64,000 nt of DNA from Neotamlana nanhaiensis. Its GTDB lineage: Bacteria; Bacteroidota; Bacteroidia; Flavobacteriales; Flavobacteriaceae. The notes under the pieces are model-generated. The model was not told the origin of the DNA and did not search any database. It saw only the letters and a program-made list of their open reading frames with translations. The DNA is taken from NCBI RefSeq assembly GCF_000943555.1, contig NZ_JTDV01000015.1:94189-158188 (forward strand), given 5' to 3'. Shown here one piece after another: positions 44,013 through 54,271 of the stretch. The position numbers were made by a program, and so were the translations under genes. Numbering within the stretch: the stretch's first letter is position 1; each line of letters begins with the position of its first letter.

Positions 44013-45503
44013 TTAGTTATTGTTTTTTAATATAATTTCTAATTCGTTTTTCCAGTTGTTATAAGCCTCTATGTAAGGCGCTTTGTCGTCTAATGGTTTG
44101 TAAGTCATTACATAATCATTTTCAATAATGCCTGTTCCAAAGCTTTCAAAATCACCTTCATGAAGTTTAGCAGCACGTGCAGCACCAATGGCGCCTGTAG
44201 TATTGTAAATTTCAATATCTTGATTGATTAGTGTTGCGACCGTATTTGCGAAAATTTCAGAACGGTATAAATTATCATTTCCAGCACGAATGACTGTAGG
44301 ATTAATGCCGTCAGACTTTAATATTTCCATACCATACACAAACGAAAAGGCAATACCTTCAAGAGCCGCACGACATAAATGACCTTTATGATGATTATTG
44401 AGGTTGAGGTTTAAAATGCGTGTACCAACATCTTTATTGTTAAGCATGCGTTCGGCACCATTACCGAAAGGAATAATACAAACACCATCACTACCTACAG
44501 GAATGTCGTTGGTGAGCGCGTTCATGTCGTCGTAAGATTGAACGGCTAAATTGTTTAATAACCAACGGTATTGAATGCCTGCACCGTTAATACAAAGCAG
44601 TTTGCCAATACGAGCGTCGGTGCCTTTAGCGTAGTTAACGTGTGCAAAATTGTTAACACGCGAACTTTCTTTAACCGATAAGCTATCTGTAATGGCGTAA
44701 ATAACACCCGAAGTGCCTCCTGTTGATGCAACCTCGCCAGGGTTAAAAACATTTAAAGATAAAGCGTTGTTAGGTTGGTCGCCAGCACGATAAAAAATAG
44801 GCGTGCCAACTTGTAATCCGCTAGATTCAGCACCAGCTTCATCTACAATAGACTGCTTGCCAAATGTATCGACGATGTCGGGTACTAAATCCCTGTTTAT
44901 ACCGTAATGTTCTAACAAAAATTCGGCGATATTATCTTTATTGAAATCCCAAAAAATGCCTTCAGATAAACCAGAAATAGTCGTGTTTATAGTGTCGGAG
45001 AATTTATAAGCGATATAATCTCCAGGCAACATAAACTTATAGATTTTTTCAAAAGTTTCGGGTTCATTTTCTTTAACCCAACGGAGTTTTGAAGCGGTAA
45101 AATTTGCAGGCGAATTAAGTAGGGCAGTGCTACATGTTGCTTCACCAATGCTAGTGAATGCGGTATTTCCAATTTCAACCGCTCTACTATCGCACCAAAT
45201 AATGCTTTTTCGTAGTGGTTTTCCAGCTTTATCCACAATGACTAAACCGTGCATTTGGTAGGAAATACCAATGCCTACAATTTGTTCGCTGGTAATGTTG
45301 TTTTCGGTTTTTAATCTTGAAATGGCATTACAAACATGTTGCCACCAAATGTCTGGATCTTGTTCTGCCCAACCATTTTTTTCGGCATACATATCCATTT
45401 CTTGTTCTGGTTCTTGTACAACAGCAATACTTTTACTGGTTTCGGTATCTACCAGTGCTGCTTTAATAGAAGAACTTCCTATGTCTAATCCTAAATAATA
45501 CAT
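44013..45503 (-). CDS. xylB: Xylulokinase
   Basis: 496 residues of the FGGY kinase family. The ATPase phosphate-1 loop is [16 protein letters not shown]; the sugar-binding [20 protein letters not shown] and the adenosine-site segment [13 protein letters not shown] are present. It phosphorylates D-xylulose to the 5-phosphate for the pentose phosphate pathway. Its ATG overlaps the stop of the gntR-type gene (TAATG), so translation is coupled. Confidence 0.95.
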   Translation of the reverse strand: MYYLGLDIGSSSIKAALVDTETSKSIAVVQEPEQEMDMYAEKNGWAEQDPDIWWQHVCNAISRLKTENNITSEQIVGIGISYQMHGLVIVDKAGKPLRKSIIWCDSRAVEIGNTAFTSIGEATCSTALLNSPANFTASKLRWVKENEPETFEKIYKFMLPGDYIAYKFSDTINTTISGLSEGIFWDFNKDNIAEFLLEHYGINRDLVPDIVDTFGKQSIVDEAGAESSGLQVGTPIFYRAGDQPNNALSLNVFNPGEVASTGGTSGVIYAITDSLSVKESSRVNNFAHVNYAKGTDARIGKLLCINGAGIQYRWLLNNLAVQSYDDMNALTNDIPVGSDGVCIIPFGNGAERMLNNKDVGTRILNLNLNNHHKGHLCRAALEGIAFSFVYGMEILKSDGINPTVIRAGNDNLYRSEIFANTVATLINQDIEIYNTTGAIGAARAAKLHEGDFESFGTGIIENDYVMTYKPLDDKAPYIEAYNNWKNELEIILKNNN

Positions 45504-46489
45504 TACAATGATTCTCTTAAAATAAGTTTAGTGGGTATATATTTTTGTATTGATTGTTCTTGGTTTATAAATTGAGCTGCCATATTTCCCATGGCTTTAA
45601 AATCGGTTGAGATCACCGAAATGCCTTTGTAAATAAAAGGTTTCATTGGTGTTTCGTTGTAAGATAAAAATCCAGTATCTGTTCCAGGTTCTAAGTTTTT
45701 AGTACGGCATTGTTCTAAAAACAAGCCTAAAACACGATCGCTGACACTTAGGTAGGCATCACCTTTTTTTACTTCAAAATCTTTAATGTCTGTAATGACT
45801 TTATATTTAAAGTTTTCGGTATCGCAGTATTGCTTAAAGTGCGTAATGGTTTCAAACGGGTGATAGGTAAACGATGGATACACAAATACCAAACGCTTAT
45901 ACTTTTTAAAAGCTGATTTTGCATCTGTTAAAGCTTCCGCGAAAGCGTTACCAAAATCTTGAAACACATAATTGTTTGCTGAAGTTGAATGAATGTTCCA
46001 GTCGATTAATAAGAGTTTTTCGATATCAAAATCACTAAGAACTTTCGGCACTTCTTTGTGATTAAAATTCATTACCACATACTTGTAATATTTACCCTTG
46101 CTATTGTTTAATATCGTTTTAAAGTTATTGATATTATAATGATGAAATTGAACATCGACAATTACTTTTTTAGGTAAATTATTTACAAAAGCATGGTAAA
46201 GTACTTCTTTGTAAGCTTTAAAAGTGTCAAGTACTAAAAGGACTTTTCGAGTATCGTTTGCTACAAAATATCCTTTGTTAGGAACAGATTCTATAACGCC
46301 ATTTTCCTTTAAAATAGAGTAGGCCTTAAACACCGTATCGCGAGACAGTTTATAGTCTTTGCAAATACTATTCACCGAAGGTAAGGCATCGCCACTGCTT
46401 AATGTGTTGTTAGCTAACGCATCGTTAACAGCATTTACAAGTTGCTGGTATTTAGGTGATTCTATATTTATATCAATTGAAAAATCCAC
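45503..46489 (-). CDS. GntR-type regulator with sugar-binding-like C-terminal domain
   Basis: 328 residues. Residues 1-75 are a GntR winged helix (YQQLVNAVNDALANNTL, GDALPSVNSICKDYKLSRDTVFKAY, GYFVAN). The remaining 250 residues follow a LacI-like periplasmic-binding fold (KVLLVLDTF, FVYPSFTYHPFE, DTGFLSYNETPMKPFIY, GNMAAQFINQ). This architecture is common in Bacteroidota sugar operons. It is the first gene of the xylose operon and overlaps xylB by one base. It diverges from the alginate genes, so it might also affect the PL7 promoter, though the operators there fit the FadR-type regulator better. Confidence 0.85.
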   Translation of the reverse strand: MDFSIDINIESPKYQQLVNAVNDALANNTLSSGDALPSVNSICKDYKLSRDTVFKAYSILKENGVIESVPNKGYFVANDTRKVLLVLDTFKAYKEVLYHAFVNNLPKKVIVDVQFHHYNINNFKTILNNSKGKYYKYVVMNFNHKEVPKVLSDFDIEKLLLIDWNIHSTSANNYVFQDFGNAFAEALTDAKSAFKKYKRLVFVYPSFTYHPFETITHFKQYCDTENFKYKVITDIKDFEVKKGDAYLSVSDRVLGLFLEQCRTKNLEPGTDTGFLSYNETPMKPFIYKGISVISTDFKAMGNMAAQFINQEQSIQKYIPTKLILRESL

Positions 46490-46630
46490 AAACTGGTCTG
46501 TTCTGTTCTGGTTGGTAAAATTAATGGTTTTTTTAATTTGAAAGAGAAAATGACTTAAATTTTTTTAAAATATACTGGTAATGTAGACAATATTTAAATG
46601 TTAAAATTTTGGAAGTTAATTGTATTTCTG

Positions 46631-46673
46631 TATTTTTGAAAAAATTAATTGGTTAACCAGTTTGGAAAACCAA
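46631..46673 (+). promoter_or_regulatory. PL7 operon promoter -7 element and double TGGTWAACCA operator
   Basis: TATTTTTG (46631-46638) fits the -7 element. TGGTTAACCA (46650-46659) and TGGAAAACCA (46663-46672) follow with start positions exactly 13 bp apart. The sites lie in the leader just after the -7, about 40 bp before the PL7 start. Confidence 0.75.
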
Positions 46674-46709
46674 TTAAAATATATACTAAACTTAAAAATA
46701 AGATTTACC

Positions 46710-47756
46710 ATGAGAGCTTATATTTTTCTTGCACTATTAACTTGTTGTTTTAATTGTAAAAACAATACTTCTAAAGATATTCAAACAACAACAATACCTC
46801 AAAACACTGTACATAAACAATACCCAAGCGATGTTTTACCTTTTATGGATCAATGGAAGATTTTATTAGGAGATGGTACCCGTAGTGATGATTTAGTGAA
46901 TTATAAAAAAGACGATTTTTTTTACGTAGAAAATGATGGTGACTATGATTGGGTAGTTTATAAAACACCAAACTCTGGAATTACTTCGCCAAATTCTGGA
47001 AATACAAGAAGCGAGATGGGGCAGAAGAAACATTGGAAGCCTATGGAAGGAGGAAAGTTAACAGGGACTTTAAAAGTTCAACATGTTTCAACTACAGGAG
47101 ATGCACGTGTAGCGGCTTCTTTTGCAGTAGTTGTTGGGCAAATTCATGGAACCGAAGGGCATGAGAACGAGCCTTTAAAAATATTTTATAAAAAATTTCC
47201 TGGGCATACAAAAGGTTCTGTGTTTTGGAATTACGAAATTAATACTGAAGGTAGTAACGATAAACGTTGGGATTTTTCAACAGCGGTTTGGGGCTACGAC
47301 ATGTCTGTTTTAGGCTCTACTGCCCATACTTATCCTGACGAGCCAGAAAACGGTATTGCTTTAGGCGAAGAGTTTAGCTACGAAATTAATGTGTATAGAG
47401 GTATAATGTATTTAAAATTTATGTGTAACGGTCATGAAACGAAAACCTTTACAAAAAATTTAATTAAATCTGAATATATAAAAAAGGAGGACATACCACA
47501 ACAAATAACAAATCTATATGCTAAAATTGGAAGAGATGGAACCGAAAAACCTTTAGCTTATACAGGTGAATTGCAAAACTTTAAGCAAGGCGCTTACAAC
47601 CAAACCAATGGTAAAAAGCCCATCACCAATATGATTTGGAGTACAGGTTCTAATACTTATGATGGAGACATTGCTAAGCAGTATGCTCATGGAAGTTATG
47701 CTGAAGTTTGGTTTAGAAACTGCACAATAGGTGAGGGTGTAAAGCCTGAGATTTAA
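46710..47756 (+). CDS. Alginate lyase, PL7 family, lipoprotein
   Basis: 348 residues from MRAYIFLALLTCCFNC at 46710; an upstream in-frame ATG at 46620 would translate through the operator and is rejected. The signal is of lipoprotein type with Cys near 13-16. The alginate-lyase-2 jelly roll has the PL7 motifs NTRSEMGQ (catalytic Arg), VVGQIHG (Gln and His) and LQNFKQGAYNQ, a variant of YFKAGxYxQ with the catalytic Tyr. It is an endolyase, probably on the cell surface, starting depolymerisation. It is followed 2 bp later by a gluconokinase gene. Confidence 0.93.
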   Translation: MRAYIFLALLTCCFNCKNNTSKDIQTTTIPQNTVHKQYPSDVLPFMDQWKILLGDGTRSDDLVNYKKDDFFYVENDGDYDWVVYKTPNSGITSPNSGNTRSEMGQKKHWKPMEGGKLTGTLKVQHVSTTGDARVAASFAVVVGQIHGTEGHENEPLKIFYKKFPGHTKGSVFWNYEINTEGSNDKRWDFSTAVWGYDMSVLGSTAHTYPDEPENGIALGEEFSYEINVYRGIMYLKFMCNGHETKTFTKNLIKSEYIKKEDIPQQITNLYAKIGRDGTEKPLAYTGELQNFKQGAYNQTNGKKPITNMIWSTGSNTYDGDIAKQYAHGSYAEVWFRNCTIGEGVKPEI

Positions 47757-47758
47757 AC

Positions 47759-48250
47759 ATGGATTCACATATTGTAATTTATGTAATGGGAGTTTCTGGC
47801 TCGGGAAAATCTACTATAGGTAAAAAACTAGCAAACTATTTAAATATTCCTTTTTTTGATGGCGACGACTTTCATCCAGAAGTTAACGTACGCAAAATGG
47901 CATCTGGTAAAGCTTTAAACGATACCGACAGACAAAGTTGGCTTACTGACTTAAATACGTTAGCAAGACAACAATTAAAAAGTACGAGCTGTGTAATTGT
48001 GTGTTCTGCTTTAAAGGAAAATTATAGAAAAATCTTAAGTAAAAAAATTAATAATCAAGTAAAGTGGGTTCATTTAACAGGGACATTCGACGCCATATAC
48101 AAAAGGTTAACCCAAAGAACAAATCACTTTATGCCACCAGAGTTACTTAAATCGCAATACAGTATTCTCGAATTGCCAAAAAACGCGATTTCTGTAGATA
48201 TTGAAATGCTTCCTCAAGATGTTGTAAAACAAATTGTTAAAAATCTGTAG
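47759..48250 (+). CDS. gntK: Gluconokinase
   Basis: 163 residues, P-loop kinase. Walker A GVSGSGKSTIGKKLA, then FFDGDDFHPEVNVRKMASGKALNDTDR, a near-perfect gluconokinase signature, and the CSALKENYRKIL region. It phosphorylates gluconate to 6-phosphogluconate for the Entner-Doudoroff route, whose product KDPG is also the end of the alginate branch. It starts 2 bp after the PL7 stop and precedes an NRAMP-like transporter by 30 bp. Use on another sugar acid cannot be excluded. Confidence 0.9.
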   Translation: MDSHIVIYVMGVSGSGKSTIGKKLANYLNIPFFDGDDFHPEVNVRKMASGKALNDTDRQSWLTDLNTLARQQLKSTSCVIVCSALKENYRKILSKKINNQVKWVHLTGTFDAIYKRLTQRTNHFMPPELLKSQYSILELPKNAISVDIEMLPQDVVKQIVKNL

Positions 48251-48280
48251 CATTAAAAAAGACCAACTAAATACCAAATT

Positions 48281-49555
48281 ATGAATACCAACACAACAAA
48301 AAAAACGTTTTTACAAAAATTGTTAGCTATTGTTTTAGCATTTGGTCCAGGTATTTTTGCTATCGGCTATACTATTGGTACAGGAAGTGTAACTTCAATG
48401 ATTGTAGCAGGAAGTACATTTGGCATGCAGTTGCTTTGGGTGTTATTGTTAAGTTGTTTGTTTTCGGGTTTGTTAATGTTTGTATATGGTAATTTTGCCT
48501 TAATAACTGGCGAAACAGCACTTTATGCATTTAAAAAACATATTAAATATGGCAAATTTTTAGCCATTTTAATTATTGTAGGAGTTTCTTTCGGTCAGTG
48601 GAATTCTTTAATGGGAATTTTAGGTATTTCTGCAAATATAATTTATGAGATTTTAGCAATTAATTTTGAGGGTGTAATTCCTTATAAATATGAAACCATT
48701 TTAATTACTGCAATTGTAATAATTAGTGTTTTTTATGGAATAATGTTAATTGGAAAATACACTTTTTTTGAGAAAGTTTTAGTCATTTTTGTAACTTTTA
48801 TGGGACTTTCTTTTATAATTTCATTGTTTTTTGTGCAACCACTTCCTTTAGATGTTATAAAAGGCTTTTTACCTTCAATTCCTCAAGTTCCAGGTGGTAA
48901 AATGATGGTAGCCGCTTTTGTTGGTACTACAATGGCTGCAGCAACATTTTTATCTCGACCATTATTTGTAAAAGGTAAAGGTTGGACTATTAAAAATTTA
49001 GATCAACAAAAAAAGGATGCCATTACAGCAGCCATTTTAGTATTTGTAATTAGTGCATCGGTTATGGCTGTGGCGTGCGGTGCTTTATTTTTAGAAGGTA
49101 AAGTAGTTACAAAAGTTTTAGATATGGCTAATACTTTGGAGCCTATAGCTGGTAATTTAGCTGTTTCTATTTTCTTTTTTGGTACCCTAAGTGCCGGATT
49201 GTCTTCAATTTTTCCATGTTTACTTATTGCGCCATTGTTATTAGCCGATTACCAATCTGGTGAGCTAGATACTAATTCGCGTCAATTTAGAATAATAACT
49301 TTTATTGCTTGTTTAGTGGCTCTTATTGTGCCAATTTTTGGTGCAAATCCTATCGAAATGCAGATACTGTCGCAAGTATTTAATGTATTTGTTTTACCAG
49401 CAGTTATACTTGGTATTATTTTATTAGTTAACAATAAAAAAGTAATGAAAGGTTATAAAACTAATCTAGGGGTTAATATTGGTCTGTGTGCAGCATTATG
49501 TTTTTCGTGTATTATTTCTTATAATGGAGTTCTTGGTCTTTTAGAGTACTTTTAA
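48281..49555 (+). CDS. NRAMP-fold transporter lacking the metal-binding residues
   Basis: 424 residues, about 11 transmembrane helices. It opens AFGPGIFAIGY like an NRAMP TM1. The metal-binding DPGN of true NRAMP proteins is replaced by IGTGS, and the MPH triad of TM6 by AAA in VGTTMAAATFLS. The Asp, Asn and Met that bind Mn or Fe are therefore absent, and metal transport is unlikely. Its place after gntK, inside the PL7 transcript, suggests a sugar acid or other organic anion, possibly with a cation. The function is not established. Confidence 0.75.
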   Translation: MNTNTTKKTFLQKLLAIVLAFGPGIFAIGYTIGTGSVTSMIVAGSTFGMQLLWVLLLSCLFSGLLMFVYGNFALITGETALYAFKKHIKYGKFLAILIIVGVSFGQWNSLMGILGISANIIYEILAINFEGVIPYKYETILITAIVIISVFYGIMLIGKYTFFEKVLVIFVTFMGLSFIISLFFVQPLPLDVIKGFLPSIPQVPGGKMMVAAFVGTTMAAATFLSRPLFVKGKGWTIKNLDQQKKDAITAAILVFVISASVMAVACGALFLEGKVVTKVLDMANTLEPIAGNLAVSIFFFGTLSAGLSSIFPCLLIAPLLLADYQSGELDTNSRQFRIITFIACLVALIVPIFGANPIEMQILSQVFNVFVLPAVILGIILLVNNKKVMKGYKTNLGVNIGLCAALCFSCIISYNGVLGLLEYF

Positions 49556-49587
49556 TATGTTAAAATTTTTAATTGAGTGATTCTTAT

Positions 49588-49640
49588 TTTGTGGAATATA
49601 TAAATAAATGTATATTTGGTAAACCAAACTGGTAAACCAA
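49588..49640 (+). promoter_or_regulatory. Promoter and double operator of the PL6-PL17-kdgF operon
   Basis: TTTG (49588-49591), a 19-nt spacer and TATATTTG (49611-49618) form a perfect consensus promoter. TGGTAAACCA at 49617-49626 and again at 49630-49639 (13 bp offset) overlap the -7 element, so a bound repressor would block polymerase. Confidence 0.85.
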
Positions 49641-49646
49641 TTTAAA

Positions 49647-51986
49647 ATGAATAATAAGACACCACAATTAATTAGTATAATGTTAATTATGCTTTTTGCT
49701 TTTTCATGTAGTACGCCTAAAAATCAAGGCCTTTTAATTAACAACATTAGAGAATTTAATAATGCCGTAAAGCATGCAAAACCAGGCGACCAATTGGTTT
49801 TAGCAAACGGAATTTGGAAAGATGTAGAACTTGTTTTTCAAGCAAAAGGAACAAAGGATAACCCTATAATTTTATCGGCAGAAGATAAAGGAAAAGTAAT
49901 TTTACAAGGGCAATCTAATTTACAAATTGCAGGTGAGCATTTAATTGTTAAGGGTTTAGTGTTTAAAAATGGGTTTACACCTACAAATGCTGTTATTTCT
50001 TTTAGAAAGAATAAAAATGAATTGGCTAACAATTGTCGTTTAACCGAATGCGTAATAGATAATTATAACAATCCTGAGCGCCATGTTCAAGATTATTGGG
50101 TGACTATTTATGGAAAAAATAACCGAATAGATCATAACCACATTGTTGGTAAAAAGAATTTGGGAGTTACCATGATTGTAGGTTTAGATACCGAAGCAAG
50201 TCGCGAGAATCATCATAAAATAGATCATAATTATTTTGGCCCGCGTCCTACTTTTGGAAACAATGGCGGCGAAACATTAAGAATAGGTACTAGTCATTAT
50301 GCCTTAAAAAACTCAAATACGTTAGTTGAATCTAATTATTTCGATAGGTGTAACGGCGAACACGAAATAATATCAAACAAATCCTGTAAAAATACGTTTA
50401 AATACAATACTTTTTTCGAGTGTACAGGCACATTAACCATGCGACATGGTAACGAAACTTTAGTTGATAGCAATGTGTTTTTAGGTAATGGGAAACCAAG
50501 TACAGGTGGTGTTCGTGTTATTAATGAATCGCAAACTGTAATAAATAATTATCACTATGGGTTAACTGGTTATAGATTTCGTGGAGCTTTTGTAATGATG
50601 AATGGTGTGCCAAATTCGCCACCAAACCGTTATGTGCAGGTGAGCGACTCGAGAGTTAGCGATAATATTTTTGTTAATTGCGACCATATACAATTGTGTG
50701 CGGGTAGCGATGCAGAGCGTAGTGCACCTCCTGTTAATTCGTTAATTTCAAACAATATCTTTTATCACGATAAAAAAGAGGATTTATTCACTATTTATGA
50801 TGATATAAGTGGTATTGCTTTTAATAACAATGAGGTAAGTAAAAATATAGAAGTAGGAATTTTAGAGGGTTTTGTTAAAAAAGAATTTGAGTTAGTTAAA
50901 AATAATGGCTTCTTAATTCCTACTTTAAAAAATACAGAACCTAAAGTAAATATTCATAAAGATATCGCTACAAAAACTAACACGGGAGTGCCTTGGTATA
51001 AAAAAGAAAATAATGTAGCAGCGTTTAATAGCGGTAAAATTATTGAAGTGGCATCAGGTATAAATACGTTGTTTAATGCTGTTAATATGTCTTCTCCAGG
51101 CGATGTGCTTCAACTGGAAGCTGGTAAAACTTATAAAGTTACAAAGTCTGTAAAAGTTAAACATCCAATTACGGTTAAAACAATGGGTTCTGAAAAATCT
51201 ACAATTCTTTTCGAACGGATGATGGCTTTCGAAATTAGTGATGGCGGTAGTTTAAATCTCGATAATATTAAGTTTGATGGTGCGAGCTCTCCAGATTACG
51301 CAGGCAATTCAGTAATTAGTACAAGTAAAACGTCAATGATTAATAACTACAAACTATTTGTTAACAATTGTACGTTTCAAAATTTGGTTGTAAATCATTC
51401 TTTCGATGTGCTTCGCGTCGCTAAAGGTACTTTTGCAGACACTATAAGTATAACTAATTCTACGTTTAAAAATATAACAGGACATATTGCTTCGCTCGAT
51501 AAAGAAACCGACGATATTGGAGCCTACAATGCCGAGTATATTATTATGAAGAACAACATAATAAGCAATGTACAAGGTGCTGCTTTACGCTTGTACAGAG
51601 GAGGAACAGACGAAAGCACTTTTGGGCCATTTTTAGAGTTTGAGAATAATACCATAGATAATGTAGGACATGGTAAAAAGAATAAATTTAACACTGCAAT
51701 GTCTTTATACGGTGTACAGGTAAATTATATAAACAATAATATTTTTAATAATTCTAAGGGATTAAATATGCATTTGGTGGTGGGCGAACCTATTGTAAAC
51801 GTGTTAAACAATAATTTTTATAATTCTGGAGAAATAGGTATTACAGGCGATCAAGTTTATAATGTTGAGAACCTGTGGCATTTAAAACCTGATTTAAACG
51901 AAACTACATTACAGTTAGAACCTAACTCGGTGTTAAAACATAAGGGAACTCATGGTAACGCTTTAGGCGCAACTTTAAATAAATAG
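49647..51986 (+). CDS. Alginate lyase, PL6 family, lipoprotein
   Basis: 779 residues. Lipobox FAFSCST. Residues about 35-430 are the chondroitinase-B-like parallel beta-helix with catalytic Lys245 (in ISNKSCKN) and Arg266 (in LTMRHGNE), and the conserved NGGETLRIG. A second beta-helix domain (about 460-770) completes the two-domain form. PL6 enzymes usually prefer poly-mannuronate or mixed blocks. It is the first gene of an operon with PL17 (2 bp gap) and the KdgF-like cupin (3 bp gap). Confidence 0.93.
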   Translation: MNNKTPQLISIMLIMLFAFSCSTPKNQGLLINNIREFNNAVKHAKPGDQLVLANGIWKDVELVFQAKGTKDNPIILSAEDKGKVILQGQSNLQIAGEHLIVKGLVFKNGFTPTNAVISFRKNKNELANNCRLTECVIDNYNNPERHVQDYWVTIYGKNNRIDHNHIVGKKNLGVTMIVGLDTEASRENHHKIDHNYFGPRPTFGNNGGETLRIGTSHYALKNSNTLVESNYFDRCNGEHEIISNKSCKNTFKYNTFFECTGTLTMRHGNETLVDSNVFLGNGKPSTGGVRVINESQTVINNYHYGLTGYRFRGAFVMMNGVPNSPPNRYVQVSDSRVSDNIFVNCDHIQLCAGSDAERSAPPVNSLISNNIFYHDKKEDLFTIYDDISGIAFNNNEVSKNIEVGILEGFVKKEFELVKNNGFLIPTLKNTEPKVNIHKDIATKTNTGVPWYKKENNVAAFNSGKIIEVASGINTLFNAVNMSSPGDVLQLEAGKTYKVTKSVKVKHPITVKTMGSEKSTILFERMMAFEISDGGSLNLDNIKFDGASSPDYAGNSVISTSKTSMINNYKLFVNNCTFQNLVVNHSFDVLRVAKGTFADTISITNSTFKNITGHIASLDKETDDIGAYNAEYIIMKNNIISNVQGAALRLYRGGTDESTFGPFLEFENNTIDNVGHGKKNKFNTAMSLYGVQVNYINNNIFNNSKGLNMHLVVGEPIVNVLNNNFYNSGEIGITGDQVYNVENLWHLKPDLNETTLQLEPNSVLKHKGTHGNALGATLNK

Positions 51987-51988
51987 TT

Positions 51989-54268
51989 ATGAAAAGTTTA
52001 AGTCGTATTAAAGTGTTAGCCTTATGGGTTGCATTGATTGTAGTATGGTCATGTAAAAATGAACCCAAACCACAACGTTTTATTTTAAAAACCAAAGGAA
52101 GTCATCCTAATCTTATTTTAACTCAAGAAGGCGTTGTTAAAATTAAGAAACATTTGGGTACTATTCCCATTTTTGATTCTTCGCTAGAGATAGTTAAAAA
52201 AGAAGTAGATAACGAAATAAAAAATGGCATCGAAGTCCCCGTGCCTAAACACTATTCTGGTGGTTACACGCACGAAAGACACAAAAAAAATTACATAACA
52301 ATGCAAAAAGCTGGTGTGCTTTTTCAAATTTTGAATGATGATGTTTATGCCAATTATGTAAAGCAAATGCTGTTTGAATATGCTAAATTATACCCAACAT
52401 TACCAGTGCATCCAAAAACAAGATCGTATGCTCGTGGTAAACTATTTTGGCAATGCTTAAACGATTCTAATTGGTTAGTTTATACCAGTCAAGCTTACGA
52501 TTGTATATATAATTTTTTATCAAAAAACGAGCGAGAGATTTTAGAGCAAGAATTATTTAAGCCTTTTGCTAATTTTATTTCTATTGAAAATCCTCAGTTT
52601 TTTAATCGTGTGCACAATCATAGCACTTGGGGCAGTGTTGCTGTGGGGATGATGGCCTTAGTAATGGACGATGACACCCTATTAAACCGTGCGCTTTATG
52701 GTATTAAGAACTTAAAAATAGACCCAACATTAAAAGATAACGATGGCGGATTTATTAATAAACATGGTAAAGCTGGCTTTTTTGCAAATTTAGAAGACCC
52801 TTTCTCTCCCGATGGTTATTACACCGAGGGGCCATATTACCAACGTTATGCGTCTTATCCGTTTTTAGTTTTTGCTCAAGCCTTACAAAATAAAAAACCA
52901 GAATTAGAGGTGTTTAAGTTTAAAGACAGTGTGTTAATTAAAAGTGTAAACGCTTTATTAAATTTAAGTAATGCAAAAGGTGAATTTTTCTTGTTAAACG
53001 ATGCTCAAAAAGGCATGTCGTACCATACTTCAGCATTAGTATCTGCTGTTGATATAGCTTACCATTTTGGTGAACAAAACCCAGAATTGTTAAGTATTGC
53101 AAAACAGCAAAATCGAGTAAGTTTAAACGATGCTGGTTTAACTGTAGCAATGGGTATTAAAGCAGGTAAAGAGCAACCTTTTATTAAAAAATCAATAGAA
53201 TTATCCGATGGTTCAAACGGCAAACAAGGCGCTGTTGGTGTTTTACGAAGTAAAGATTTAGAACTTGTTTTTAAATACACTGCACACGGTTTAAGTCATG
53301 GGCATTTCGATAAACTATCCTTTGCTTTATTTGATAACGGAGAAGAAGTTGTTCAAGATTACGGTTTAGCACGATTTGTAAATATAGAGCAAAAAGGTGG
53401 TGGTAACTATTTAAAAGAAAATACAACCTTTGCTAAACAAACTATTGCGCATAATACCGTAGTTCAAAACAAGGTTTCTCATTTTCAAGGTGCTTATGAA
53501 ATTGCTAGTAAACACCACTCTAATGCTTATGTGTTTAGTGCCGATAGCGACGCTATAAAAGTAGCTAGTGCCAAAGAGTTTAATGCTTACTCCAATACAA
53601 AATTACACAGAACAATGGCCCTTATAACCTTAGAAGAAGATACAAATCCAATAGTGTTAGATATATTTAGAGTGGAGTCTTCAAACAAAAATCAGTACGA
53701 CTTACCATTATATTATTTAGGCCAAATAATGCAAACTAGTTTTAAATATTCTAAGCTTGATACGCCAGAAGTTTTGGGGACAAATAATGGTTATCAACAT
53801 TTATACAAAGAAGCGATTGCCACATCAAACGGAGAAAATATTAAGTTCAATTGGCTACATAGCAATAGGTTTTATACTTATACGGCCTTAACATCTAAAA
53901 ACGATAATATTATTATGGCACGTATAGGGGCTAACGATCCTGACTATAATTTAAGAAACGATCCATGTTTAATTATAAGGAAAAAAGATACAGAAAATGC
54001 CTTGTTTTTATCTGTATTAGAATCTCATGGTACTTATAGTCCAGTTTCAGAAATAGCAAATAATGCATATAGCAATTTAAAAGATATTCGTGTGTTGTGC
54101 AATAATAACGATTATACGGCTGTAGAATTCACATTAATAAACAACACTCAAAAGCTATTTATTATGAGCAACTCTAGCAGTAATTTAAATAGAACACATC
54201 AACTTACTATTAAATCAGTTAAGTATCAATGGGAAGGTGCTTATACATTAATTAATTTAAATACATAA
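51989..54268 (+). CDS. Oligoalginate lyase, PL17 family, lipoprotein
   Basis: 759 residues. The signal peptide ends VVWSCKN, a lipobox. An alpha/alpha toroid (about 60-380) contains VHNHSTWGS (catalytic-type His, about 209-211) and TEGPYYQRYASYP (catalytic Tyr, about 280). The heparinase II/III beta-sandwich (about 400-740) has HGLSHGHFDKLSF with the conserved His. PL17 is exolytic and releases unsaturated monomers from oligomers, probably in the periplasm. Gap to PL6 is 2 bp and to the cupin 3 bp. Confidence 0.93.
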   Translation: MKSLSRIKVLALWVALIVVWSCKNEPKPQRFILKTKGSHPNLILTQEGVVKIKKHLGTIPIFDSSLEIVKKEVDNEIKNGIEVPVPKHYSGGYTHERHKKNYITMQKAGVLFQILNDDVYANYVKQMLFEYAKLYPTLPVHPKTRSYARGKLFWQCLNDSNWLVYTSQAYDCIYNFLSKNEREILEQELFKPFANFISIENPQFFNRVHNHSTWGSVAVGMMALVMDDDTLLNRALYGIKNLKIDPTLKDNDGGFINKHGKAGFFANLEDPFSPDGYYTEGPYYQRYASYPFLVFAQALQNKKPELEVFKFKDSVLIKSVNALLNLSNAKGEFFLLNDAQKGMSYHTSALVSAVDIAYHFGEQNPELLSIAKQQNRVSLNDAGLTVAMGIKAGKEQPFIKKSIELSDGSNGKQGAVGVLRSKDLELVFKYTAHGLSHGHFDKLSFALFDNGEEVVQDYGLARFVNIEQKGGGNYLKENTTFAKQTIAHNTVVQNKVSHFQGAYEIASKHHSNAYVFSADSDAIKVASAKEFNAYSNTKLHRTMALITLEEDTNPIVLDIFRVESSNKNQYDLPLYYLGQIMQTSFKYSKLDTPEVLGTNNGYQHLYKEAIATSNGENIKFNWLHSNRFYTYTALTSKNDNIIMARIGANDPDYNLRNDPCLIIRKKDTENALFLSVLESHGTYSPVSEIANNAYSNLKDIRVLCNNNDYTAVEFTLINNTQKLFIMSNSSSNLNRTHQLTIKSVKYQWEGAYTLINLNT

Positions 54269-54271
54269 AAC

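Noticed and set aside
46620..46709. Longer N-terminus for the PL7 lyase
   Set aside because: It would translate the -7 element and operator, and the lipoprotein signal begins at 46710.
48281..49555. Manganese/iron transporter MntH
   Set aside because: The fold fits, but the DPGN and MPH metal-binding residues are missing and the context is sugar acid metabolism.
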